Positions 10,474 to 20,826 of a DNA stretch of 64,000 bases are shown here, one piece after another. Within the stretch, counting starts at the first letter, position 1. Each line of letters starts with the position of its first letter. The notes under the pieces are model-generated. The model ran no database searches. It saw only the letters and a list, made by a program, of their open reading frames with translations, and was not told where the DNA came from. The stretch is from Pseudopithomyces maydicus (taxonomy: Eukaryota > Ascomycota > Dothideomycetes > Pleosporales > Didymosphaeriaceae). The DNA lies in the NCBI GenBank assembly GCA_026873275.1, contig JANTUC010000008.1, positions 1,302,001 through 1,366,000 of the forward strand. The letters run 5' to 3'. Both the position numbers and the translations under genes were made by a program.

Positions 10474-12046
10474 CTATTCACTCCGCTCTTTGCGCCCTTC
10501 GCGGCTACTACTAGGCCCGCCCAGGTGCGGGTCGTACTCTCTACTGCGCACAGGGACTGTCGTTGGATTCGCCTCCTTCAAAGGACTAACTTGGCCGTCT
10601 TCAATGCTGTCCTCATCATCGTCCCTCCTCTGGCGTCGGCGCTCAAGCCACTCGTCGTCGCTCTCATCGTCACTCTCTTCACCAGCTGCCATGGTGTAGT
10701 GACCCTCGCCACCAGCAGGGTCCTTGATGAACCCGTCGATGATCCAGTATTGCAACGCGTTCATGATCAACGGGAATATGAACATGACGAATAGGATCTG
10801 GAGGGTCTCGCTTCCTTCGGTCCAACGCAACGCCCAGTCGCCCACCCAGGCGATCCACGGTAGCAGCTGGAAGATGAAAAAGACACATAGCTTCATGCCG
10901 AGAAGACCAAGGAAATAGATAACGGATTGCTTGAGCCACCAGGTCGCACGAGCGGGATGGCCGTAGTTACCAGAACGAATCGACTCGGGTGGGTTTGCCA
11001 TGGGTGTGAGGAGGAAGGCCTTGTGCAGAACTTTGAGCAGGAGTACAAGGATGGGAATACCGATCGTAGTCTGGTTGCATTAGTCGTTTCTCTAGTTTCG
11101 GGGCTGGAAGTACATACGTCGATGGCCAAGTTGAGCAGATAGAAAGAGCACGGGTTCGGCGTTTTCCCCTGATCGTCTTCCCCTGCGTATTGGGGTGTGG
11201 CTTTTGTGTTCGCGGCAACATCGAACTTTCCTGATGAAAGCATCGACATGAGAATGTTGGCCAAGTGCAGGAGAACCGATCCAAAGACTTGCTTGGAGAC
11301 ATCGAAGAACCAAATCTTGAGCGGGCGGCGGGGGTCTCGCGCCATCTCTTGTAGGCCAGCGAAGACACGGCCAATAGACCCAGAGCGCCCTGGACAATCA
11401 GAGCGTATGGCCCTAGCAGGTGACACTCGCCATTTTCCGTGCTCGCATCCATGGGACTGGTGTTCGAAGATGCAGTTGTCGCGGATGCTGCGGCTGCGGG
11501 TGCCGAAGACGAGGCTGGCGTGGCAGCGGCCGTGGCAGTAGGGCGTGAGGCAGCATCATCGGTCTTTGCGGTGGGCTGAGTAGACTCGGTCGGTCGTGCG
11601 ACGGTAGGACGTTCGAGTGCGGGTTGTTGAGCAGGCTTCTCCGGCTCCGCCTCGACGCCGGCGATAGCCAAAAGCTCCGTCTCAAAGATCAAGGTTGAGT
11701 GGGCGGGAATAGGCCCGTTGTCATAGTTGCCGTACCCCAAATTTGGCGGAATGGTCAACTTCCTCCCCTCGCCAATGCACATTCCAACCAGACCCTGATC
11801 CCATCCTGCAATTACCTGTCCCGACCCCAGCGTGAACTCGAATGGGACACCGCGTTCGTAGCTTGAGTCGAACTGTGACCCATCGCTCTCCAGGGTGCCT
11901 TTGTAGTTTACTGTGATCTTGTCGCCATCTTGCGTCTTTCTCGAGCAGTCGACCGTCTTCGTCGTTTCAATGCCGAGGCCTTGGGCGGTGGCGAGGGAGA
12001 GGAGGAGCGAGAGCGGCAGCGCGCCGAGGGTGATAAAACGCGCCAT
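10474..12046 (-). CDS. Secreted FKBP fused to a STIMATE-like membrane domain (frame-disrupted)
   Basis: Residues 1-21 are a signal peptide. Residues about 30-130 form an FKBP prolyl isomerase: [36 protein letters not shown] and [13 protein letters not shown] keep the pocket residues. An Ala/Pro/Thr linker (about 130-197) leads without a stop into a STIMATE/TMEM110-like (fungal vacuolar membrane protein) domain. Its TM1 is [20 protein letters not shown], then [19 protein letters not shown] and [14 protein letters not shown]. The tail is acidic and Ser-rich. Exons: 12046-11118 and 11070-10474, with a 47-nt intron. Frame changes just after TM1 at a G5 run (11330-11334); one more base gives 508 aa. 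The FKBP lacks an ER-retrieval tail, as the fusion would make redundant. Alternatively the STIMATE part is its own gene starting at Met 11453. Topology (lumenal FKBP, first loop cytosolic) is consistent with one protein. Confidence 0.75.
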
Positions 12047-13100
12047 CTGAGGCGATCAGGACGACGGCTTGTCGTGATGCACAAAAGCGCTACGAAGGAA
12101 CGGTGTCGTGTTCAGGAAGCGCTGGAGCGAGCACGTGGACGGGCCTGGAAGCAGGCGAAACCTGTCAGGATTGTGAAACACGTCAAAGCGGCACACTGTG
12201 CCCAAGCAGAAAAGGCGCCAGCGAGAGAAGTGTATGTATACAGGCGAAGAAAAATCAAATATGCCTTGTGAATATGAGAGCTTGCGCCTATATGGTGACG
12301 CGAACGTTCGCGGCCATCTTGCCAAGAAGCACTACCCAGGCTGGAGCTCTTAGACCAATGACATGCCACCTGTATAGTACACCACCTTCACGTGTACCCT
12401 GATTTCTCTCTACCTTTCGAGCATGCCTGAGTGAGTCATCACATGGTCGTAGTGGCAACAAACGGTAGTTGAGTAATTCAAGGCTTGCCGTCAGCCTTGT
12501 ACATGTTGTGCACCATCATCCGCATCTCGACAACGTCACTCTTCAGGAGGCATGTTCTTGAATCCTATCGCACATCATCATCTATAATATACATGTTCAT
12601 CAAATGCGTCCGTTCCTACCTGCCAGCTAATTACCCCTTTCCTCTTTCCTTTCACCTTTTCGGACAGCTCTTTCATCCTCATGTATATTCATTCTTCCTA
12701 GAACCCCCATCTGGGGTACTAGATGTTGAATAAAAAAACGCCGGCCGTGGCCAAAATGCTCATTGATGTGTCCCAAGTCATTAATCCGTCGCCCAAGCCC
12801 CCTATATATATAAGATGTCGATATCGATGTAAAGCCTCAAAAGTAAAAGCACCATAGAATGCGCACTAAGCCCGGTCCCGTCCCATCTAGTCCCTGGCCA
12901 TTAACCATAGTAATGTAGAATGCTGAAGTGTATATATTGAGCTGAAATCGAAAAAGCGGTCCATGAGCGCCGAGTCGCTGATGCAAAGTTGCATAAACTC
13001 ACAGGTATCTGGCGGTGTGTATTGCTTGCTGCTTAAATTTGTTGCTCTTGTGTCGGAAATTTCCAAGAACCCAAAATCTGAGCCTTGTACTCCGAGCATC
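12047..13100. other. Intergenic region
   Basis: Upstream of the FKBP fusion gene and downstream of the histidine kinase gene; both run leftward. Only short, unconvincing reading frames; AT-rich toward 12,600-12,850. Confidence 0.6.
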
Positions 13101-16100
13101 TCATGTTTTGCGTATTTTCATGAGCTCCGGAGGTTTTGTTTTATCCGGTGGATCTAAAAATTTGGTCATGACCAGTGAGAGCTCTTTGAACTCTACTGGC
13201 TTCGTAACATATGAGTTGAAGCCTGCTTCAACGCACTTTGCGTATACGTCACCGAGGACGTTGGCTGACAGTGCAATGATAGGATGGCGGCGGTACCCGT
13301 GCTTCTTTTCCCAGCGGCGAATCTCCCTGCAGGCCTGGTAGCCGTCTTTGTTGGGCATATGAAGATCGCACTGCAGAAGCATTAGCACATAGCATTCAAA
13401 CACATGGGTACAGACTACATACAAGAATGATGGAGTAGTAGCCCGGCGGCTTGGAAAATACTGTGTCAGTACATTGTACACCATCAAGTACAGTCTCGGT
13501 TTCTACCGATATCTTGGCTAGGAACTTCAGGACCACCTGTTGAATATATTGGTTAGTGGCTGTTTGATCCTAGGGCTGCGTCGACTTACGGTTTGATTGA
13601 TGTGATTATCTTCAACGAGAAGAACCTTATGACCTTTCCCGCCCAATCTACGCTTGAGCTCTTCGAAGACAAGCTTCTGGTTGAAGACCACTTGTTGCGC
13701 TGTGTCCTGGTTACGATCTGTGCTAGACTCTCGTTCCTTTTGGGGATCGAAGATGACAGCAAATTTTGACGGTTTGAGCGGGCGATATATGAATTGAAGT
13801 CGTCGATCGGTTAACAATTGGTCATAATCATATGCAGGTGCCTCTTTCACAAGTTCTTTCTTTTGAGCGGGATCCGATACCACCACTATTGACGTATTAC
13901 CATGCACCATTGAGTTCAGGATTTGGTCCATGATGGCAATGACTTCGGTAGTATCATGAAGCACAAGAACAACATGAGTGAACAGGACCGGGTTGTCGCC
14001 ACCAATCATGCGTTGGGCCTCGACTAAGTTGGGCTGACCTGTGACCTGATGAGGAATCCCGGTAGGTAAAGTCTGTTTGATGTGTCGAATGGTAGCTTCT
14101 CTGCTGTGAACCAGTGGGCAAACGACCAATATTGAATACATTGGAGGTTGTAAGGAGCTACCAAGTGGAGACAGACTTCGTTGGGGCCCAGTGGCCGTTT
14201 CATCTGAGTCTGGGGAGGATTCTTCACTGGCCGATTTCTTAGGAGGAAGAGCTAGCTTCATATCCGCATGCTCTTTTGTCAATGCACTCTCTTGTAAGAA
14301 AGAGGAAGCTGAAGAGCGCTCCGAACGAAGACTCGATTTTCCTGTGAGAGCAGCACTTGTCAACGAATGATCAGAGCTTCCTGAAGATAGAGAAGGCGAT
14401 TCACGAGACTTTTCCGATGTAGTCAAGCTTGGCACAGGCGACTTGACAGATTCGCTCTTTTCGGAAGAGCCACTCCCACTGGAGAAGCGCTGATGTATGT
14501 TGGCAAGGGCCGAGGGATACGCAGGTTTTGACAGCGCAACAGACTGTATAGGGAGTGGCGGGACCACTGTGGTAGGCTCTGTTGCTGGAGTCCCAGGAGT
14601 AGATGGCTTTGGCTGTGGGTAATCGTCCTCCGTTGGCAGTCCGAACTTGATCGTGAAGAAGAACGTGGAACCTTTACTGGGAATGCTACGTGCATCCATT
14701 CGCCCCCCATGTAATTCAACAAATTGCATTGAAATTGCCAAACCGAGACCTGTCCCGCCATGTTGCCGCGTGCTGCTTGCATCAATTTGACTAAAGCGCT
14801 TGAACAGATATTTGGCTTCACTCTCAGTGAAGCCTCTGCCAGTATCGATGACTTCGAAACGAACCATTGTCTCGTTGTCCGCTAATGGTCCGGTCTTATC
14901 TGAAGGTTGAAGTTTGCAACGCACAAAGATTTCCCCTTTCTGTGTGAACTTGATTGCGTTGCCCACGACGTTCAAAAGCACTTGTCGGATGCGGAATTTG
15001 TCTCCCTTGACCATTGAAGGCACACCCTCATCCATGACATAGTTTAGTTCCAGCCCTTTCTGAATGGCGAGGCCCATGTTGAGATCATTCACTTCTTCTA
15101 GCAAAGAAGGTAGATGGAGCCATTCCATGGTGAGCTTAATCATACCTGCTTCCACCTTGGAAAGGTCTAAAATATCGTTTATCAGATTCAATAAACTATC
15201 CGTGCTGGCTTTGATGATATTAACGTGCTCAAGCTGCTCAGTGTTGAGTGGGCTATCCAACAGGAAGTTAACCATACCCGAAATGCCGTTAAGGGGAGTA
15301 CGGATTTCGTGGGACATGTTACTGAGGAAACGTCCTTTCGCGTCCATGGTCTCTTTCAGAGTCTGTTCGAGCAGCTTGTGGTCATTAATGTCCGTGGCGG
15401 TTCCATACCAGCTTTCTTCCTCGCTGTCTTCTGCAAGTGATTTTTCGAGCAGAACCCGGACAAGATGCCATCTAAATTCACCAGCTTTGTTCCGAAGCCT
15501 GACCTCCGTAGAGTAGGAAGCGCGGCCATCAGCGTCTTTTTTAATCCGCAGAATGCCAGCACTAGCAAGTCTAGATAGTTTTGCTTGGGGCATATCCATT
15601 CTATCCGGTGAGCTGCCCGGACTGGTGATTGTCCTTTCGGTCTCGGAAGAATCATCCGATGAAGATGAATTTTGACGCACATGCTCTGGAGGAAGAGATG
15701 TCGGTACGTTAGCCGAACCGTCTTCACCCATTTCAGGAAGTTTACACTTGATGACATCCTCAGGGTGAACATGCTCCAAGAAACCATTTCCGTGGGCTTG
15801 AATCTCGGACTGGCCTGAATAAGATTCCCACTGTGAGTTGCAGAAAGTGAGACCGCGACGGTTCGATACCACAAATACAACTTGGGGACTGGAGTTTGCC
15901 AATGCGCGATACTTGGCCTCCGAGGCAGCGGTCTCTTGTTGTCGTGCAGAATTGATTTCAGCTAGATGCTGCTCATGGAAGTCCATGTTTGTTCCGATCC
16001 AATGTACAATTTGCTGTCGCTTGTTCTTCAGGGGGGCCACTCGTACGTAAAACCACCTGTAGCAATCATCGAACCGTCGTAACCTAACTTTCTTTTGTAA

Positions 16101-19100
16101 TTGTTGTCCTGTTCGCAAAGATTTGTTCCACTGGTCCAAATACCCTGCTCGGTCATCGGGGTGTATCGTGTCCCATGGCCCTTGTAAAACCTGGTGTTGT
16201 TCTTGTCCGCGATAAATCAGGAATTTAGAATTGACCCAAGTCAACGCTCCTGTAGTTGGGAGGGCCGTAAATGTCTGTACTGGTAGCGAATCAATGATAG
16301 TCCGTAACAAATTTTCCGAAGGAGGTGGCATCATGGGAGCAGATTGATTCTCTGACAAAGAGCTGCTTCGAGCATGTGCGGCAGGTATTGCAGGTGTCCG
16401 TGCTCCAGGAGTTGTGGCAGCTGGGAGGGATTGGAATGATGAACTGAAATCCGCTCCGTACGAATGAAGAAGTGAATGTCCTCTATGACCACTGGATGGA
16501 TGAGGTCTAGCTCTCCGAGGAGTTGATGTTTCTTCAGCACTGCTTCTTTCGTTACGAGGAGTTGGCACATCGTCCTCGGGGGTTTCAGCCGGATTATTTA
16601 TACCCACCCTCTTGGATGCATGTTGCTCGGGTTTCCTATTCTGTTCATACAAGCCGCTACGATTGGTCCTCTTCTTGGCGTCGAAATAGCTTTCGACAGC
16701 TTCACTGCCGGCTAGATGGCCTGGTGTGCTACCAATAGAATGCTTGCTAGATAACCCCAGGGTACTTGCATCCCACCCTGGCGTGCCTGTGATAGAGCCA
16801 CCTGGACTTTGCCTCGAGCGACTTGAGTAGTCTGACGGACTAGTGACACTGCCTCCCGCAGAATGGCCAATGTTCTCAAGGTCAAGATGCATAAGGTCAC
16901 CAAGAGTTTCCGCGTCTGCCATCGGCGCCATACCAATCGGCTGACCTGTACCAAATCTTCGCTGTGCATTGCCAGCAGCCTGAGCTTGAGCATTGGAGAA
17001 TTGCCACGCGTTGGAAAAGGATGTTGCGAGATGAGGACCGAAGTGTTTTAAAGAATTTGTGAGATTTCGCGGGTATGGCACGATAGGTGATAAGATGGAA
17101 AGAATGGCAATGGGAGCCTTGCGCTGGAAATCTTCTCTTTCGGTAATCGACTCTGGCACTGATTGTGTAGACGCCCTCCTGGATAAGGAAGGGTTCTGTG
17201 AAGGTGTTGCAGGCTCAGGTGGCTGCATTGGCTGCGAAAGAGTAGGATGGATGAGTGGTATATGTGTCACGGTACTGGCCTTGTCGACCCCGATGGCTTC
17301 CACGATACCATATTGCGTGTAATCTTGGGAAGAGCTAGAAGGATTAAATGTCTCTTCGTCAACGTTACCCGTTGTAAAGAAGGGATTCTCAGTCGGATCG
17401 TTTTGTATGGCAGGAGACGGAGCAGGCGATTGCGCCCAAGGTGAACTAGGGAATTGCTCATACTCCTCGTAGCGAGGCTGAAGCCGACGGTCTATTGGGT
17501 CTGTAGTCTTGGGTGGTGGGGCTGTTCTCAGCTTGGAGGTGGGCGGCCTTTGGGTGTCTTGGGTGGGTATATGGGCTTTGGTATTTTTCGACTGATCATC
17601 CTGTTCAGAGTTGGTTGAACTTTGGCTTGAAGCTGAAAAAGATGGTGAATAATCTCTTGTTAAAGTTACAACTCGGCCTCTTTCTAAAACTCGATTAATG
17701 CCAGGGTTATCGATGAGCGCATCTGGTTCATGGTCCAAGGCACGCAGCACAGGAAACACTTGTATAGGCGACGGGTCGGCACCACCCACACTTGAAAAAT
17801 CAGGATCACTAAATGTGGGGACCCGGGAAGGTGTGGCATGCGGCTGTCGATAATCAGTGCCGTCATAAGAGACGGGTGACACTTGCCGCAGCGGATGCTC
17901 CCCTCTTGGTGTCGATTGGGGTGCGTGGCTGACTGTTCTCAAAAGCCCGCGGGGCCGTGGAGGAAAAGCCGATACATTGCTCTCGGGGGTGACATCCCTC
18001 TTTTGCCGCTCGTGGCCAGCGTACGAATGTCGCGAGGGCAATTTCGGTCTCCTGTCAGGTATAATGGGCGCCGGAGGGAGGTCACCAAGCTCTTCAGACT
18101 CAGGGCTTGAGGAAGGCTCAACCGGTTCCCGTGAGGCTGGGTTCTTGGTCTCTTGGTATGCAGAAAGGCGAGGGCTCTCAGGCTGGGCAGATGCGTGGAA
18201 AGTACACTTCTGACCCCAGGGAACATTTTCAATATCAGAAGCATCTGCAGGAACAGCCAACGTCGCTCGCTCGACTCCATAGCATTCGTACATGATCTTT
18301 GTAACGCTGTTCCACCAAGCAGCGAGTCCCGGCTCCAAGCTTACTGAGAGGACGAGCTCGTAGAGATTCGGACTGGGAAAACGCGGGTCTTCCGGTAGGG
18401 GGCTGTGCAAAGGCCTTTGGCCGGGGGCAAAAGGAGTTCCTGAGGCAGCAGGCGTGCTTGACTCTGACAGGACGCGCTCTCGGGGCGGAGCATAGTCTCT
18501 TCCGTACATTGCGGAGACTGTAGGCGAGAGAGTTGTGAAGGGTTGGTGGAAGGCAGAAGACCAAGCCATGGGCGTGTTTGGAACGGTAGGAAACGGATAC
18601 GACGGTGTGCGAATGGAGCGACCTGCGGGGGTGGGTGGCATGCTGCCGCGAATGGTTTTGGAAGACTCGGTCGACTCGGTCGAGGTAGTCTGCGCTGTGG
18701 GTAACGGGCTGCTGAAAGCGCCTTCGAGGGTGGGCGACATGGTGGACACAGGCTCTTCCTTGATAGGCGAGACGCGTCGGGCACTGAAGGTGGCGGCTGA
18801 GGGGGAGGTTGCCGTGTTCTTCATCCTCGTCCGCTGCTGTTTCTGAATGGCCTTCAGCTGCAGATTTCGCAGGCGCTCAATCTCCAGCTCATCGGGCGAC
18901 GACTGCTCTTTAGACATGTCTTCCCCGGATGGGTCCGCCAGCGGTGCACCCTGCAGGCGGTCCTCGGCTTCGCTGTCGCTCATATGGGCACCGACGGGGC
19001 CATGGTGGTCCTGGGGGTCCTGGTAATGCTCGCGGGGCGAAGATGGCGCAGGGGGTTGGGATTGGGAGCGTGGAGACGGGTTGCTGGCGGGCTGGCGCTG

Positions 19101-19331
19101 CAGCGGCGGGCGGGCAGAGGGCGCGGAAGTTGCGGTATCTTGTGCGGTGACGTTTGTGGGTTCAAGGGTGGCGGTCGAGTTTGGCGAAGGCGAAGGTGCC
19201 CGGTGCATTATTGCATCCCCTATCTCCTCCGACGGCGCGAGGGAGAAGACGTGCGAAGGATGGAGCAATGGGCGGCCGCGAGGCACTTCATGCAAGCGCA
19301 TAGGATGCTTGGAGCAGGCGACGACGGGCAA
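13101..19331 (-). CDS. PAS-domain hybrid histidine kinase
   Basis: A two-component sensor: it autophosphorylates on His and passes the phosphate to its own receiver Asp, then to an HPt protein. Exons 19331-13590, 13536-13423 and 13370-13101 give 2,041 residues. Residues 1-1000 are long and Ser/Pro-rich with a possible split GAF-like region from about 320. PAS domains lie near 1003-1120 and 1137-1320 (LLRTIIDSLPVQTF, YRALANSSPQVVFVV). HisKA: FLSNMSHEIRTPLNG, His near 1341. HATPase: RQVLLNVVGNAIKF and GGTGLGLAIS. A receiver-like segment near 1730-1850 lacks a clear phosphoacceptor setting. The true receiver has VLLVEDNHINQT, CDLHMPNKDG (Asp 1954) and SYVTKPVEF. No TM segment, so probably cytosolic. 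Met 19208 (MHRAPSPSP) is an alternative and perhaps better start. The fungal HHK class was not determined. Confidence 0.9.
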
Positions 19332-19684
19332 GTCCCTGGTGTGCGGTGTCTAGTCTCCCTAGAGTCCACAATGACGTACTAGCGAGAACCCTGAGGCGAA
19401 GACAGGCGAGGAGCCGAAGGACGAGGCGTGGGCGATGGGCCGGTCAGCTGAACAGGCGACGCGATCCGGCGCAACGCTGGGGGAGGAGAGGCCGGGCACG
19501 AAGCAGGAGAGGAGAGTGGAATTGACAGCGCTGGAGGTGTGGGCCGAGTGCAAGATGGCCGCTTTCCTGGCAGGCACCGCACGAGGACCAGGGCAGGGCG
19601 CGGTGCAGCGGCGGGCTACTAACGCAGCAGCAGCGGCGAATCTACGGTCTGCGGTGCCGTCTGGGTAGGTTTGCGGGCTACAAG

Positions 19685-19760
19685 CCACAGGCCCCAGGCC
19701 ACGGACGGCAGATTAGACAGTCTAGAGGCCCCAGGCCACAGGCTACGGGCGGCAGGCTGA
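19685..19760. repeat. Imperfect tandem duplication
   Basis: A segment of the form GGCCCCAGGCCAC...CGGCAG occurs twice, beginning near 19691 and 19727. The copies differ by a short insertion. Local GC-rich repeat in the kinase upstream region. Confidence 0.5.
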
Positions 19761-19813
19761 GCTGGGTATTTGCAGTACCCATGGCAAGGGCCCCGGGGGC
19801 GCGGTGGTGGTGG

Positions 19814-19815
<2 letters not shown>

Positions 19816-19842
<27 letters not shown>
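19816..19842 (+). repeat. (CTG)9 microsatellite
   Basis: Nine perfect CTG units directly after a GTG-rich run. It is the inverse complement of the CAG tract at 20005-20028, 162 nt away, so the pair could form a stem. Confidence 0.9.
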
Positions 19843-19844
<2 letters not shown>

Positions 19845-20004
19845 CTGTTGCGTCTACTCTACGGGCCTGCCTGGGGAGTCCTCGAGACGGGCCTGCCGCC
19901 CACCCAAAAGGTGAAGCCGACGTGCGCCTGCCGGCTCTGCGCATGCCTTAATTGTACGTATGCGACGTCATTGCCAAGTAGCTCTGGGAAGCCCGGGACG
20001 AGCA

Positions 20005-20028
20005 CAGCAGCAGCAGCAGCAGCAGCAG
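20005..20028 (+). repeat. (CAG)8 microsatellite
   Basis: Eight perfect CAG units, followed to about 20070 by a degenerate CAG/CACAG run. Inverted relative to the CTG tract at 19816-19842. Confidence 0.9.
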
Positions 20029-20826
20029 CGCGGCAGCACAGCAGCACAGCAACACAGCAGCACGGCAGCTCTGTCTGGGCCAGCAGCCACACACCGCACG
20101 CCGCACGCCGCACGCGAACAGAAAATTCTCAGAACACGTCAGGGCGATGCGAGGCGGCCGCTTGCGTTCCTGGCTCTGCGCCCACGGTGCCTCTACGGCG
20201 CCTCGATTGAGTCCTAGCGTTTGCGCACCCCAGCCAGATGCAGCAGACGGCGCCGAAAGCCTTCTAGTGTGACGCTGGCCATGCTCCCGCCCGTGAGCAC
20301 CCACCGCAACACCACCGCGACATTCCCATACTCCCCCGATCCGCTCTAGCCCCATCACCGATCCCACCCAACGCCTCAGATGTCCTCCACCCGCTCCAGA
20401 ACAGCCTCACTTGCTCCGTGTCTAGCCACCGCAGTCACCGCAATTACCCTCCGTCGCGCCAGACCTCCTCCAACAGGGACATGCTGCCCACCCCCAATAG
20501 TGCCAATAGCTGCCTCATCGCGTGCCGCCATCCATCGTACGATGGGAACCGTGAACCACCACGCTTTACATCACCATTCCGCCCTGCCAGGGACACGCCT
20601 GGCGCCCTAGGGCTGACAACACCACATGGTTACCCACCTGCAACCTGTCCAGCACGTGCGAGCAATAATCATTAACCTATCTCACAGCGACACTACCTAC
20701 ACTAGAGTCTCCCATCTGCCATGTACAGTATTTGCAGCAAGCGCTTCCGCTGCCGTGCTGCCCAACATCGTGCCATCTGCTTCTGCATCGCCCCACTGTG
20801 AATTCTCCACCAGCTCGATCCGAACC

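Larger units (their letters stand above)
19332..20826. other. Repeat-rich region upstream of the histidine kinase
   Basis: About 1.5 kb between the histidine kinase start and the Syp1 stop, both leftward. GC-rich left part with an imperfect duplication around 19685-19760 and CTG/CAG tracts. The reading frames here are low-complexity translations of the repeats and I do not call them genes. Confidence 0.6.

Noticed and set aside
11330..11334. Programmed ribosomal frameshift
   Set aside because: No shifty heptamer followed by a clear stem or pseudoknot was seen; the same one-base pattern recurs in unrelated genes.
19770..20210. 146-codon open frame across the CTG/CAG tracts
   Set aside because: It is mostly polyalanine from repeats and has no protein-like context.
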